A stretch of DNA of 64,000 nucleotides, from NCBI GenBank assembly GCA_024711025.1, contig JANJTP010000043.1, positions 1-64,000 of the forward strand, in the 5' to 3' direction. Made by a program: the position numbers and the translations under genes. Origin of the DNA: Solirubrobacteraceae bacterium (GTDB lineage: Bacteria > Actinomycetota > Thermoleophilia > Solirubrobacterales > Solirubrobacteraceae). The notes under the pieces were generated by a model. The model did no database searches, was not told where the DNA came from, and saw only the letters and a program-made list of their open reading frames with translations. Below are positions 39,709 through 48,831 of the stretch, one piece after another (positions within the stretch are counted from its first letter, which is position 1; every line of letters starts with the position of its first letter).

Positions 39709-39802
39709 GCTCCTCGCTTCGCCGGCATGACCCGGATCAGCTGTTGACGGTCGGCGCCGTCGCGGCGCCCTCTCAGCCTTCGGTCCGAAGGCTCCCGTTG
39801 CC
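39709..39802 (-). promoter_or_regulatory. TPP riboswitch (THI element) upstream of thiO-thiS-thiG
   Basis: On the minus strand the conserved parts appear in order: CAACGGGAGCCTTCGG, a hairpin closing with GAAGGCTGAGAGGGC (CUGAGA core), a variable GGCGCC-GCGAC-GGCGCC stem, then CTGATCCGGGTCATGCCGGCG and a 3' helix GAAGCGAGGAGC. The CTGAGA and CTGATCCGGGT blocks are diagnostic of TPP aptamers. The 3' helix contains the thiO ribosome-binding site AGGAG, so control is probably at translation initiation. Confidence 0.92.
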
Positions 39803-39840
39803 ACCATGCTACCCCGATCGCGCGCTGGCACACTGGGCGG

Positions 39841-40533
39841 ATGAGGTCCACCGTCACACCGACGATCGTCGAGCGTCGAGCCCGGCTGCACGCCGCGCGC
39901 CTGTACCTCGTGACCGCGGCCGCGCCGGGCGGGAGATCGCTCGCCGACGTGCTCGGCCCGGCCCTCGCCGGCGGCGTCGACGTCGTCCAGCTCCGCGACA
40001 AGGCGCTCGACGACGAGGAGCTGCTCGGCGCCGCGGCGACGGCGCGCAGGCTCTGTCGGGAGGCGGGGGCGCTGCTGATCCTCAACGACAGGCCCGATCT
40101 CGTGGACCGGGCCGGCGCCGACGGCGCGCACGTCGGCCAGGACGACCCGCCGGTCGGCGAGGCACGAGCGCTGGCGGGGCCGCAAGCGCTGATCGGCGTC
40201 TCGACGCACGAGCCGGAGCAGCTCGCCGCCGCGTACGGGGCGGGCGCCGACTACGCCGGCGTCGGGCCGGTCCACGCGACGCCGACCAAGCCCGGCCGCC
40301 CCGCGGTCGGGCTCGCGTACGTCGAGCACGCCGCGCAGGCCGCCCGCCTGCCGTGGTTCGCGATCGGCGGAATCGACGAGGCGAACGTCGCAGCGGTCGT
40401 CGGCGCCGGCGCCGCGCGGGTCGCGGTCGTGCGCGCGATCGGCGACGCCGCGGATCCCGAGGCGGTCGCGCGGACGCTGCGCGCCGCGGTCGAGCGCCGC
40501 ACGCTGCCGGGGGACGGCGATGGGACGGCGTAG
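39841..40533 (+). CDS. thiE: Thiamine phosphate synthase
   Basis: A 230-residue TIM barrel joining the pyrimidine and thiazole moieties. [48 protein letters not shown] and [13 protein letters not shown] are the standard ThiE blocks. It is divergent from the thiO operon and starts about 40 bp beyond the riboswitch's 5' end, so it is not itself governed by that aptamer. Confidence 0.93.
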   Translation: MRSTVTPTIVERRARLHAARLYLVTAAAPGGRSLADVLGPALAGGVDVVQLRDKALDDEELLGAAATARRLCREAGALLILNDRPDLVDRAGADGAHVGQDDPPVGEARALAGPQALIGVSTHEPEQLAAAYGAGADYAGVGPVHATPTKPGRPAVGLAYVEHAAQAARLPWFAIGGIDEANVAAVVGAGAARVAVVRAIGDAADPEAVARTLRAAVERRTLPGDGDGTA

Positions 40534-40981
40534 CCGCGCCGGCGGGCGGGCGGCGAGACCGCCCGCGGCCGAGCGCGACGCGATCGCCCGCGGGCAGCTG
40601 ACCCCGCTCGCCCCCGGGGAGCGCCCGGCGGCCCTTGTCGTCGCGGCCGGCGTCTCGCTCGCCTTGGCCGTCGCGAATCTGGCGCTGCTCGTCGCCGGGG
40701 TCGAGGTCGAGGGGACCGACCCCGGCCCGGGCGGCGTGCTGCTGTTCGTCGGCCTGATGCTGCTGATGGCGTGGGGCATGTGGACCGCCCGCTACTGGGC
40801 GGTGCTCGGCTTCCAGGCGCTGCTCGCGACGAGCGCGGTGATCGCCGCGCTCTCGCTGCTGGTTGCCTCGAACCTCGCCGCTCTGGCTCTGTGTCTCGGG
40901 GTCCTCGGGCTCGGCGGCTGGCTGTTCTGGAAGCTCGTGCGAGTGCTCGGGCGGATGAAGGTCCCCCGTCCCGGGAGCTGA
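40520..40981 (+). CDS. Hypothetical small integral membrane protein
   Basis: A 153-residue protein overlapping the end of thiE by 14 bases. A basic N-terminus of about 35 residues precedes four hydrophobic spans ([23 protein letters not shown] written in the track; then [53 protein letters not shown]). There is no recognised domain; such genes beside thiE have no assigned role. Confidence 0.68.
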   Translation: MGRRSRAGGRAARPPAAERDAIARGQLTPLAPGERPAALVVAAGVSLALAVANLALLVAGVEVEGTDPGPGGVLLFVGLMLLMAWGMWTARYWAVLGFQALLATSAVIAALSLLVASNLAALALCLGVLGLGGWLFWKLVRVLGRMKVPRPGS

Positions 40982-41075
40982 GCGGGGGTCCACCGACGAC
41001 GGTCCGAGTCTCGGCTTCGACGGCCGAGCCGGGCGGGCAGGGGTCGTCGCGCCTCAGTGCATAGACTCGGCCGCC

Positions 41076-42449
41076 ATGAGCTCCACCGCGTTCGACTGCA
41101 TCGTCATCGGCTCCGGCCCCGGCGGCTACGTTGCCGCGATCCGCTCCGCCCAGCTCGGGATGACCACGGCGGTGGTCGAGAAGGACGAGATCGGCGGGCG
41201 CTGTCTGAACGTCGCCTGCATCCCGGCCAAGGCCGTCCTGCGGTCGGCGGACATCGTCCAGGAGATCCGCGACGCGCAGGAGTTCGGCATCACGGTCGGC
41301 GAGCCGCAGATCGACTTCGCCAAGGTGATGGAGCGCCGCGGCGAGGTCGTCTCGACGCTCACCGGCGGCGTCGGGATGCTGCTCAAGAAGCACGGCGTCG
41401 AGGTCTTCGAGGGCGCGGCGTCGCTGACCGCGCAGGGAACGGTGCGCGTCGGCGAGCAGGAGCTCAGCGCCGCGAAGGCCATCGTCCTGGCGACCGGCTC
41501 GGTGAAGCGGCCGATCCCCGGCACCGAGTTCGGCGGCCGCGTGATCGGCACCGAGGAGGCGTGGGCGCTCGACGAGCTGCCGGCCAGCCTCGCCGTGGTC
41601 GGCGCGGGCGCGTCGGGTGCCGAGATCGCCAGCGCCTACGTGCGGCTCGGCTCCCAGGTCCAGCTCTTCGAGGGGCTCGACCGCGTGCTGCCGACCGAGG
41701 ACGCCGACGTCAGCAAGGTCGCCGCACGCGCGTTCAAGAAGCAGGGGATCGACGTCCACGTGAAGACGTTCGTCGGCGACGTCGCCTCGGGGGACGACGG
41801 CGTGACGTTCAGCTACGGCGACCAGCAGGGCTCGGCCGACTGGCTCGTGATCGCCGCCGGGCGCGGCCCTGACATCGAGGGCCTCGGGCTGGATGCAGCC
41901 GGCATCGAGCTCGACGAGCAGGGGCTCGTGAAGGTCGACGACGTCGGGCGCACTTCGCGCGCCGGCGTCTACGCGATCGGCGACATCGTGCGCGGCCCGG
42001 CGCTCGCCCACAAGGCGAGCGAGGAGGGCGTGATAGCGGTCGAGGTCGCCGCCGGCCACGAGCCCGAGCCGCTCGCCTACCCCGACATCCCGCGCGCGAC
42101 GTTCTGTCTGCCGAACGTCGGAAGCTTCGGGCTGACCGAGGAGCAGGCCAGGGAGCAGGGCCACGACGTCGCGATCGGCAAGGTGCCCTACGGGGTGGCC
42201 GGCGCGACGACCGTCTACGGCGACCGTCAGGGGATCGTCAAGATCGTCGGCGACAGGCGCTACGGCGAGATCCTCGGCGCGCACGTCGTCGGCTCGAAGG
42301 CAACCGACATGATCCAGGAGCTGGTGAACGCCAAGCTGCTCGAGGGCGGCTACCCGGAGGTCGCGCGCGCGATCCACGGACACCCGACGTTCTCCGAGGC
42401 GATCCTCGAGGCGGCCCGCGCCGCCGACGGCTGGCTGATCCACGGGTAG
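41076..42449 (+). CDS. lpdA: Dihydrolipoyl dehydrogenase (E3)
   Basis: A 457-residue flavoprotein reoxidising dihydrolipoamide with NAD+. [19 protein letters not shown] is the FAD site, [16 protein letters not shown] the redox disulfide (CLNVAC), and [19 protein letters not shown] the NAD site. The C-terminal [13 protein letters not shown] carries the active-site histidine. It opens the 2-oxoacid dehydrogenase cluster and is followed by the DsbA-like gene four bases later. Confidence 0.94.
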   Translation: MSSTAFDCIVIGSGPGGYVAAIRSAQLGMTTAVVEKDEIGGRCLNVACIPAKAVLRSADIVQEIRDAQEFGITVGEPQIDFAKVMERRGEVVSTLTGGVGMLLKKHGVEVFEGAASLTAQGTVRVGEQELSAAKAIVLATGSVKRPIPGTEFGGRVIGTEEAWALDELPASLAVVGAGASGAEIASAYVRLGSQVQLFEGLDRVLPTEDADVSKVAARAFKKQGIDVHVKTFVGDVASGDDGVTFSYGDQQGSADWLVIAAGRGPDIEGLGLDAAGIELDEQGLVKVDDVGRTSRAGVYAIGDIVRGPALAHKASEEGVIAVEVAAGHEPEPLAYPDIPRATFCLPNVGSFGLTEEQAREQGHDVAIGKVPYGVAGATTVYGDRQGIVKIVGDRRYGEILGAHVVGSKATDMIQELVNAKLLEGGYPEVARAIHGHPTFSEAILEAARAADGWLIHG

Positions 42450-42453
42450 CGCG

Positions 42454-43104
42454 GTGAGCGCGATCGAGGTCACCCGCCACGAGCCGGGCGAGCCGCCGCC
42501 CCCCGGCGCTCGCTTCTACTTCGATCTCGCGAGCCCCGAGGCGTACCTGGTCGCCGAGCGGATCCTCCAGGTGATGCCGATCGCGACCGAGTGGGTGCCG
42601 GTGCGCTCGGCGCAGCTGCCGGCGCCCGAGAGCTACGCGGCCTTCCGCTGCGAGCAGGAGCGCGAGTCGCTGCTGGCCTCGTTCGCGGACCGCATCCGCG
42701 ATCGCGGGCTTCAGCCGTTCCGCGCTCCGGACCCGTTTCCGTTCGACAGCGATCTGGCGCTGCGCGCCGCGACCTTCGCGAAGTTCACAGGCCGCATCGT
42801 GCCGTTCTCGCTGGCCGCGTTCCGCCAGGCGTTCGCCGGCGGTCACGCCCTCTCGCGCGAGGAGATCGTCCTGCTCGCGGGGTCGGCGTGCGAGCTGCAC
42901 CCGCGGGCGCTCCTCACCGGCGTCGAGACGATGGCGACGACGAAGGCGCTCGACGAGGCGACGCAGGAGGCGCTGGCCCACGGCGCGCAGGACGTGCCGG
43001 CGATCTGGGTCCCCGATCCCACAGGCGCCGGCGAGGGCCGTGTCTTCCACGGCGAGAGCGGACTCGACGAGGCGGCGGCCGCCGCCCGCCCGCCGGAGTC
43101 GTGA
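42454..43104 (+). CDS. DsbA/HCCA-isomerase family thioredoxin-fold protein
   Basis: A 216-residue protein from GTG 42454. The family start [17 protein letters not shown] has SPEAYL where DsbA has a CxxC, as in 2-hydroxychromene-2-carboxylate isomerase and kappa-class GST relatives. An alpha-helical insert (residues 60-150) and DVPAIWVPD (the cis-Pro region) follow. Glutathione or CoA-type isomerase activity is possible; the substrate is unknown. It is co-directional with the dehydrogenase genes. Confidence 0.75.
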   Translation: MSAIEVTRHEPGEPPPPGARFYFDLASPEAYLVAERILQVMPIATEWVPVRSAQLPAPESYAAFRCEQERESLLASFADRIRDRGLQPFRAPDPFPFDSDLALRAATFAKFTGRIVPFSLAAFRQAFAGGHALSREEIVLLAGSACELHPRALLTGVETMATTKALDEATQEALAHGAQDVPAIWVPDPTGAGEGRVFHGESGLDEAAAAARPPES

Positions 43105-43358
43105 GGGCGAAGGACGCCTACCGGCTGATCGTCACGCGGACCGGCCGCGGACCGGCGTTCCTCGCCGCCGCGGACCGTGTCGACCACATCGAGCTCCAGA
43201 GCGTCGACGACCTCGAGGTCGCGCTCTTCTGGGACGTGCCCGCACGCTCGACCTCGAGGATGGAGGCGGAGCTGCGCGCGGATCTCGAGCGCCTCGACGC
43301 GAGCGCCTTCCTCTCGCGATGGAGGCGGATCGCCGGGCCGGAGGATTTGCGCGGCTGA
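43101..43358 (+). CDS. Conserved-looking small hypothetical protein
   Basis: An 85-residue protein from GTG 43101, overlapping the previous stop by four bases (GTGA). It begins [18 protein letters not shown] and has a mixed central DHIELQSVDDLEVALFWDVP and a C-terminal amphipathic helix (RADLERLDASAFLSRWRR). No known domain is recognised. The overlap and codon bias support expression; the track shows it only as the tail of an out-of-phase ORF. Confidence 0.6.
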   Translation: MRAKDAYRLIVTRTGRGPAFLAAADRVDHIELQSVDDLEVALFWDVPARSTSRMEAELRADLERLDASAFLSRWRRIAGPEDLRG

Positions 43359-43419
43359 GGCGCCCGCCGCCGCGCGCCGGGCGGGCAGCGGGACCTGAGG
43401 CGCCGCGGGGGCTGCGGTA

Positions 43420-44478
43420 GTGTCCGGCGAGATGGTCGAGCACCCGCTTCCCGGGACGGAGGCAGCGCGCGAGTGGCTCGCGACGATGCTGCTGATCCGC
43501 CGCTTCGAGGAGCGCGCCGGCGAGCAGTACGCGAGGGCGAAGATCGGCGGCTTCCTGCACCTGGCGATCGGCGAGGAGGCGACGATCGTGGGCGCGGTTC
43601 GCGCGCTGCGCGACACCGACCACCTCATCGGCACCTACCGCACGCACGGCCACGCGCTCGCCCGCGGCAGCGACCCGGGCGCCGTCATGGCCGAGCTGTT
43701 CGGGCGTGAGGACGGGCTGTGTCGCGGACGCGGCGGCTCGATGCACATGTTCGACGCGGAGCGGCGGTTCCACGGCGGCTACGGGATCGTCGGCGGCAAC
43801 CTGCCGATCGCGGCGGGGATGGCACTGGCGAGCGACTACCGCGGCGACGGCGACGTGACGCTCTGCCAGTTCGGCGACGGAGCGACCAACCAGGGCACGT
43901 TCGGCGAGACGATGAACCTCGCCGCGCTGTGGCACCTGCCGATCGTCTTCATGGTCACCAACAACCGCTTCGGTATGGGCACGTCGCTCGAGCGCCACTC
44001 GGCGGTGACCGATCTGCAGAAGAAGGGCGAGGGCTTCGGCGTGCCCGGCATGGAGTGCGACGGCATGGACGTGCTCGACACGTTCCACGTCACCTCGCAG
44101 GCCCTGCGAATCGCCAGGGAGGAGCGCCGACCGATCCTCGTCGAGGCGCTGACCTACCGCTTCCGAGGCCATTCCGCGGCCGACCCGGAGGAGTACCGCA
44201 CCAGGGAGGAGGTCGCGGAGTGGCGCGAGCGCGACCCTATCGCGACGTTCGGGGCGCGCCTGGAGGCTGAGGGCGTCGTCAGCGCGCAGGAGCGCGCCGA
44301 TCTGGACGCGGCGGCCGTCGCGCGCGTCGAGGAGGCAATCGCGTTCGCCGACGCCTCGCCGGCGCCGGACCCCGCCTCGCTCTACGACGACGTCTACGTG
44401 CTCGGCGGCGAGCTGCGCGGCTGGTACTCGGTCGACGAGCGCGGCGCCGGCGTGCGGCGCGGCGAGGAGATCGCCTGA
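43420..44478 (+). CDS. pdhA: 2-oxoacid (pyruvate) dehydrogenase E1 alpha subunit
   Basis: A 352-residue ThDP-dependent subunit. GTYRTHGHALARG, GRGGSMHMFDAE, the GDGATNQGTFGETMNLAALW cofactor motif (GDG...NQG), and TYRFRGHSAADPE of the phosphorylation-loop region are present. It decarboxylates the 2-oxoacid and acetylates E2 lipoyl groups. Starts GTG 43420 and ATG 43432 are both possible. Pyruvate is the likeliest substrate, but acetoin dehydrogenase is a close relative. Confidence 0.88.
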   Translation: MSGEMVEHPLPGTEAAREWLATMLLIRRFEERAGEQYARAKIGGFLHLAIGEEATIVGAVRALRDTDHLIGTYRTHGHALARGSDPGAVMAELFGREDGLCRGRGGSMHMFDAERRFHGGYGIVGGNLPIAAGMALASDYRGDGDVTLCQFGDGATNQGTFGETMNLAALWHLPIVFMVTNNRFGMGTSLERHSAVTDLQKKGEGFGVPGMECDGMDVLDTFHVTSQALRIAREERRPILVEALTYRFRGHSAADPEEYRTREEVAEWRERDPIATFGARLEAEGVVSAQERADLDAAAVARVEEAIAFADASPAPDPASLYDDVYVLGGELRGWYSVDERGAGVRRGEEIA

Positions 44479-45464
44479 TGGCGACGATGCGCTACCGCGA
44501 GGCGCTCAACCAGGCGCTGCGCGAGGAGCTGGCGCGCGACGAGCGCGTCTTCCTGATGGGCGAGGACATCGGCGTCTTCCAAGGCGCCTACAAGGTCACG
44601 GCGGGGCTGCTGGACGAGTTCGGCGAGCGGCGCGTGCGCGACACGCCGATCTCCGAGAACACCATCGTCGGCATGGGCGTCGGCGCGGCGATGCTCGGCC
44701 TGCGCCCGGTCGTCGAGCTCATGACGATCAACTTCTCGCTGCTCGCGTTCGACCAGATCGTCAACCATGCCGCGCACATCCACTACATGTTCGGCGGGCA
44801 GGCGCGGGTTCCGCTGGTCGTGCGGATGCCGCAGGGCGCCGGCCACCAGCTCGGTCCGACGCACTCGCACTCGTGGGAGGCGCTCTACCTGCACGTGCCG
44901 GGTCTGCTGGTCGCCGTCCCGAGCACGCCGGCCGACGCGAAGGGCCTGCTGAAGGCGGCCATCCGCGACGAGAACCCGGTGATCTTCATCGAGCACGAGT
45001 ACCTCTACGGCCAGCGCGGCGAGGTGCCCGACGACGAGGACCACGTGACGCCGTTCGGCCAGGCGGCGATCCGCCGTGAGGGCGCCGACGTGACGATCGT
45101 CGGCATCTCGCGGATGGCGGTTACGGCGCAGCACGCCGCGGAGCAGCTCGCCGATCACCACGACGTCGACGCCGAGGTGATCGACCCGCGGACGCTGCGC
45201 CCGCTCGACCTCGACACGATCCTCGAGAGCGTGCGCAAGACGAGCCGCTGCGTGATCGTCGAGGAGGGCTGGCCGCACGGCGGCGTCGGCGCGAACCTCG
45301 CGGCGCTGATCCAGGAGCAGGCCTTCGACTTCCTCGACGCGCCGATCACGCGCGTCACCGGCGCCGACGTGCCGATGCCCTACGCGCGCAACCTCGAGCA
45401 GATCGCGTTCCCTCACGAGCCGCAGGTCGTCGAGGCGGCGCTCGCGACGCTGCGCCACCTCTAG
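44478..45464 (+). CDS. pdhB: 2-oxoacid (pyruvate) dehydrogenase E1 beta subunit
   Basis: A 328-residue transketolase-like subunit. MRYREALNQALREELARDERVFLMGEDIG carries the ThDP glutamate (given here in family terms). EHEYLYGQRGEVP and VIDPRTLRPLDLDTIL are typical. Its ATG shares a base with the pdhA stop (TGATG), ensuring stoichiometric expression with the alpha subunit. Confidence 0.9.
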   Translation: MATMRYREALNQALREELARDERVFLMGEDIGVFQGAYKVTAGLLDEFGERRVRDTPISENTIVGMGVGAAMLGLRPVVELMTINFSLLAFDQIVNHAAHIHYMFGGQARVPLVVRMPQGAGHQLGPTHSHSWEALYLHVPGLLVAVPSTPADAKGLLKAAIRDENPVIFIEHEYLYGQRGEVPDDEDHVTPFGQAAIRREGADVTIVGISRMAVTAQHAAEQLADHHDVDAEVIDPRTLRPLDLDTILESVRKTSRCVIVEEGWPHGGVGANLAALIQEQAFDFLDAPITRVTGADVPMPYARNLEQIAFPHEPQVVEAALATLRHL

Positions 45465-45471
45465 GAGCCCG

Positions 45472-46881
45472 GTGACCGAGATCGTCATGCCGCGCCTGTC
45501 CGACTCGATGGAGGAGGGCACGATCGTCCGTTGGCTGAAGGCCCACGGCGACCGGGTGGAGCGCGGCGACGAGCTCGCGGAGATCGAGACCGACAAGGCG
45601 ACGATGGCCTACGAGTCCGACGCCGCCGGCGTGCTGGAGATCCTCGCGCACGAGGGCGACACGCTGCCGATCGGGACGGTCATCGCGCGACTCAGCGAGC
45701 CGGGCGCCGGGACGGGTGAGCCGGGCACCGTGGCGGGCGAGACGGGCGCCGTGGCGGGCAAGCCGGGCGCGGCGGAGCCGATCGCGGCCGTGCCCGAGGC
45801 GGGGCCCGCACCGGCGCCCGGCGCCGGCGTGCCCGCTGAGCCGCCGGTCGAGGAGCCCGTCGCGGGCGAGCGTCCGACGGCCGCGGCGGCGCCGGGCCCG
45901 ACCCCGCCCGACCTCTCGGCACGGGCGCCCGAGCGACTCAAGGCTTCGCCGCTTGCGCGTCGGTTGGCGCGTGAGCTGGGGGTGGAGCTGGCGGGGCTGG
46001 CGGGCAGCGGGCCGGGCGGACGGATCGTCAAGGCCGACGTGCAGCACGCCGCCGATGGCGCCCGGACGGCGCCCACGCCCACGACGGCAGCGGCGATCGC
46101 GGCCACACCCGCTCAGGCACCCACCCCGCCCGCAAAGGCTCCCCCACCCCCGCCCACGCCGGCGGCAGTGCCGGCACTCGACGCCGGCACCGCCAAGGGC
46201 CACGTGACGGTCACCGAGCCGACCCGCACCCAACAGCTCATCGCCCGGCGCATGGCCGAAAGCCGCGCCACGATCCCCGCCTTCACGCTGCGCACCAGCG
46301 TCGACATGACCGACGCCGCCGCGCTACGCGAACAGCTCAAGCAGACCGGCCACCAGCCGCTGCCCAGCTACAACGACCTGATCGTCAAAGCGACCGCCCT
46401 CGCGCTACGCCACCACCCCCTCGCCAACAGCAGCTACAAGGACGCCCGCTTCGAGACCTACTCGCGCGTCAACATCGGCATCGCCGTCGCGACCCAGGAC
46501 GCCCTCATCGTCCCCACGATCTTCGACGCCGACCAAAAGACGCTCACCCAGCTCACAACCGAAGCCCGCGAGCTCGCCCAACGCGTCCGCGAAGGCACCA
46601 TCACCCCACCCGAGCTCTCCGGCGCCACATTCACGATCAGCAACCTCGGCATGTACGCGATCGACGGCTTCGAAGCAGTCATCAACCCCCCACAAGCCGC
46701 GATCCTCGCCGCCGGCAGAATCCAACAACGACCGGCAAACCACAACGGCCAACTCACCCTACGCCACCAACTCGACCTCGCACTCTCCTGCGACCACCGC
46801 ATCCTCCACGGCGCCCCCGCAGCGGAGTTCCTCACACAGATCAAACAGACCCTCGAAAACCCCCTCGCACTCGCACTCTGA
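45472..46881 (+). CDS. pdhC: Dihydrolipoamide acyltransferase (E2)
   Basis: A 469-residue E2. A single lipoyl domain (about residues 1-78) has the lipoylated lysine in EIETDKATMAYE; a Gly/Ala/Pro-rich linker leads to a peripheral-subunit-binding domain (ASPLARRLARELGVEL, GPGGRIVKADV), a second Pro/Ala linker, then the catalytic trimer domain. The active-site histidine is in CDHRILHGAPAAEFL; the usual HxxxDG is HRILHG, with His for Asp. The gene starts GTG seven bases after pdhB. Codon choice changes in the last 650 bases (CAA, AGA and CCA codons, C-rich, G-poor). Confidence 0.92.
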   Translation: MTEIVMPRLSDSMEEGTIVRWLKAHGDRVERGDELAEIETDKATMAYESDAAGVLEILAHEGDTLPIGTVIARLSEPGAGTGEPGTVAGETGAVAGKPGAAEPIAAVPEAGPAPAPGAGVPAEPPVEEPVAGERPTAAAAPGPTPPDLSARAPERLKASPLARRLARELGVELAGLAGSGPGGRIVKADVQHAADGARTAPTPTTAAAIAATPAQAPTPPAKAPPPPPTPAAVPALDAGTAKGHVTVTEPTRTQQLIARRMAESRATIPAFTLRTSVDMTDAAALREQLKQTGHQPLPSYNDLIVKATALALRHHPLANSSYKDARFETYSRVNIGIAVATQDALIVPTIFDADQKTLTQLTTEARELAQRVREGTITPPELSGATFTISNLGMYAIDGFEAVINPPQAAILAAGRIQQRPANHNGQLTLRHQLDLALSCDHRILHGAPAAEFLTQIKQTLENPLALAL

Positions 46882-47033
46882 GCCTCAGGCCAGCCCGTCG
46901 CTCAACGCTCGTCACGCGGGAGCGACAGCGTCAGCGCGAGGCCGACCGGCGGCAGCGCCGCAAGCAACACGAGGACGGTCGTGGGCCACTGTGATCCTCA
47001 AACGCATGTCCTCTCCCTGCGCGGCGCGCCTGC
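46882..47033. other. Intergenic gap with a short hydrophobic reading-frame remnant
   Basis: On the minus strand, ending at a TGA at 46902, an open frame of about 27 codons reads ...TTVLVLLAALPPVGLALTL and then SLPRDER. It has genome-like codon bias but no good start codon, so it is probably the tail of a lost membrane protein gene rather than a working gene. No promoter or terminator was recognised. Confidence 0.25.
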
Positions 47034-47726
47034 CTACTCCCTGGCGCGTACGAGCGCCAGCCGTACCCTCGCCGAGAGCGATGCGTTCGCCGCCGCGACC
47101 GGGTAGGGCTCTGTCGAGCGGAGGCTCGCCACGAAGCCCTCCACGGTCTCCCCAACGGCGCGCTCACCGATGATGTACGACGACCGCGGCCGGCCGATCC
47201 CGGTAATCGTGTCACCCTTCAACGGCAGCACCGTCGTGTACGAGTACGGACCCCACGTGCCGTCGATCAGCACGAGCGGCGAGAGGAACCGCTCGCCGAC
47301 CTCCATGCGAGGGCCGTCGCCGCCCGCCATCGGGATCTTCTCTCCGTCCTTGACGGACCATCCCCACCCCTCGAACGTCGCCTCGGCCGGGAGCGGCGGC
47401 GCCTCGACCCGGCTCCAAAGCGCCTTCTCGAAGCGTACAGTCAGCACGCGCGACGCATACCCCTCGCCGACCGCCTGCTCCTCCGCGGACAACGGGCGCT
47501 CCCGCTCGCTGAGCACCGTGATGATCGCCGCATGATCGGCGAACGACACGACATCCCGGAGACTGCGAGCCGGAAACATCTCCTCGGCTTGGGCGAGGAC
47601 GAGCGACCGGTCATCGGACGATGGGCCCGCCATTCGGAGGGCGGTGACACCTGCGGCGACGAGCAGCGCAACAGCGACGACGAGACCACCCCGCCGCACA
47701 CCCCGGCTGCGCATCGCGCTGATCAT
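47034..47726 (-). CDS. Membrane-anchored hypothetical protein, paralogue 1
   Basis: A 230-residue protein from the ATG at 47726. A basic start and one hydrophobic segment (GGLVVAVALLVAAGVTAL) indicate a signal anchor; the rest is an exported domain with SFADHAAIITVLSERERPLS, SPLVLIDGTWGPYSYTTVLP and RPRSSYIIGERAVGETVE. No known domain is recognised. It is closely related to the gene at 48832-49566, especially over the last third. The track ORF extends 104 residues too far upstream. Confidence 0.65.
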   Translation of the reverse strand: MISAMRSRGVRRGGLVVAVALLVAAGVTALRMAGPSSDDRSLVLAQAEEMFPARSLRDVVSFADHAAIITVLSERERPLSAEEQAVGEGYASRVLTVRFEKALWSRVEAPPLPAEATFEGWGWSVKDGEKIPMAGGDGPRMEVGERFLSPLVLIDGTWGPYSYTTVLPLKGDTITGIGRPRSSYIIGERAVGETVEGFVASLRSTEPYPVAAANASLSARVRLALVRARE

Positions 47727-47832
47727 CGGGCTCACGGGCCGCTTCTCCCAGGTACGGTTGCGCCCAGCGACGTTCTGCTGACCGTAACCGCCGTCTTGCG
47801 CAGGGGCAACCACCACCGTCGGGAGTGAACGG

Positions 47833-48741
47833 GTGCGATCATGCTTCACGGCGGGTACGATCGCCACGGGCGGCGCCGTAGCCCTCGCGATCGCCGCGGT
47901 CGCGGGCATCCTCATCGCGACGTCCGGCGCCGGGGGAGTCGTTGCTTCATCGGAGGCCGCGCTGCTCGACTCGTACGCCGGCGGCGCGATTCCCGGCGCA
48001 CGATCCACGCTCGTCACATCGAGCCGCTCCGGCGGCAAGGAGCTGGTGGTGACGCTTCCGGCCGACGCGGTCGGCGAGCCACCGGACCGACCGCAGGTCC
48101 AGGTCGCTCACCTGGGCTGGCTGACCGGGCTCATCGCGTCGAGCGCGGCGAGCGACCAGCCCGACCTGACCGATTTCGCGACCCGGGAGTCCGACGGCTC
48201 GACGCCCCCGGGGAGCGCGAACTTCTGGGAGGGAGCTGTCCGCCTCTCTCCGGGGTCCGATCTATCGAGCGAGTCCTCGTCGCTCGACGGCGTGACCACC
48301 GACGTCGCACTTCGCCAGACGGACGCAAATCTGGCGGTGCTCCGCAACGGGCTGGGCGAGCTCCTCGTGAGCGACCACGCCGGCATCGTGTCGATAGACC
48401 CGAAGGCGAACCGGTTCGCCGTCACGGTCGACCTGCAGGTCACGCGCATGAGCGACGTCACGCGGTTCTTCGGCGACATCTTCGACGGTCTCGCGACCGG
48501 GCTCGTCGGCGGGACGGACCCGTTGATCGAGGGCATGGCGATCCGCGTCACCGACGCCGACGGGCTGGCCGCCGGCGTTTGGCGGCTACCCCGGATCGGG
48601 CTGGGGTCGGGCGCGTTCGACCCGAGCATCGAAGTTCCCGACGTCAGGCCGCTGACGATGGACTTCACGAGCCTGACCGGTACGAACCCGCCAGCCGGAA
48701 GCGCGTCGGGCGGCGTCGGCCGGCTCCCCCATGGCGAGTGA
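47833..48741 (+). CDS. Secreted or membrane-anchored hypothetical protein
   Basis: A 302-residue protein with an N-terminal hydrophobic segment (GAVALAIAAVAGILIATSGAGG) and a polar, Ser/Thr/Gly-rich exterior domain. Parts such as NRFAVTVDLQVTRMSDVTRFF suggest beta structure. There is no known domain. It starts 106 bp from the divergent paralogue 1 and lies between the two paralogues on the opposite strand. Confidence 0.6.
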   Translation: MRSCFTAGTIATGGAVALAIAAVAGILIATSGAGGVVASSEAALLDSYAGGAIPGARSTLVTSSRSGGKELVVTLPADAVGEPPDRPQVQVAHLGWLTGLIASSAASDQPDLTDFATRESDGSTPPGSANFWEGAVRLSPGSDLSSESSSLDGVTTDVALRQTDANLAVLRNGLGELLVSDHAGIVSIDPKANRFAVTVDLQVTRMSDVTRFFGDIFDGLATGLVGGTDPLIEGMAIRVTDADGLAAGVWRLPRIGLGSGAFDPSIEVPDVRPLTMDFTSLTGTNPPAGSASGGVGRLPHGE

Positions 48742-48831
48742 CGACGACGTACCGGAAGCGGGCGGGGCGTCGCGATGTACGGCGCAACCACCCGCGCTTC
48801 CAGTTGAAGCTGGCGCCGGAAGACCCGGCGG

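Noticed and set aside
43420-46881. Acetoin dehydrogenase rather than pyruvate dehydrogenase
   Set aside because: Not excluded, but no acetoin genes are nearby and the alpha, beta, E2, E3 set with lipA/lipB fits a general pyruvate complex better.
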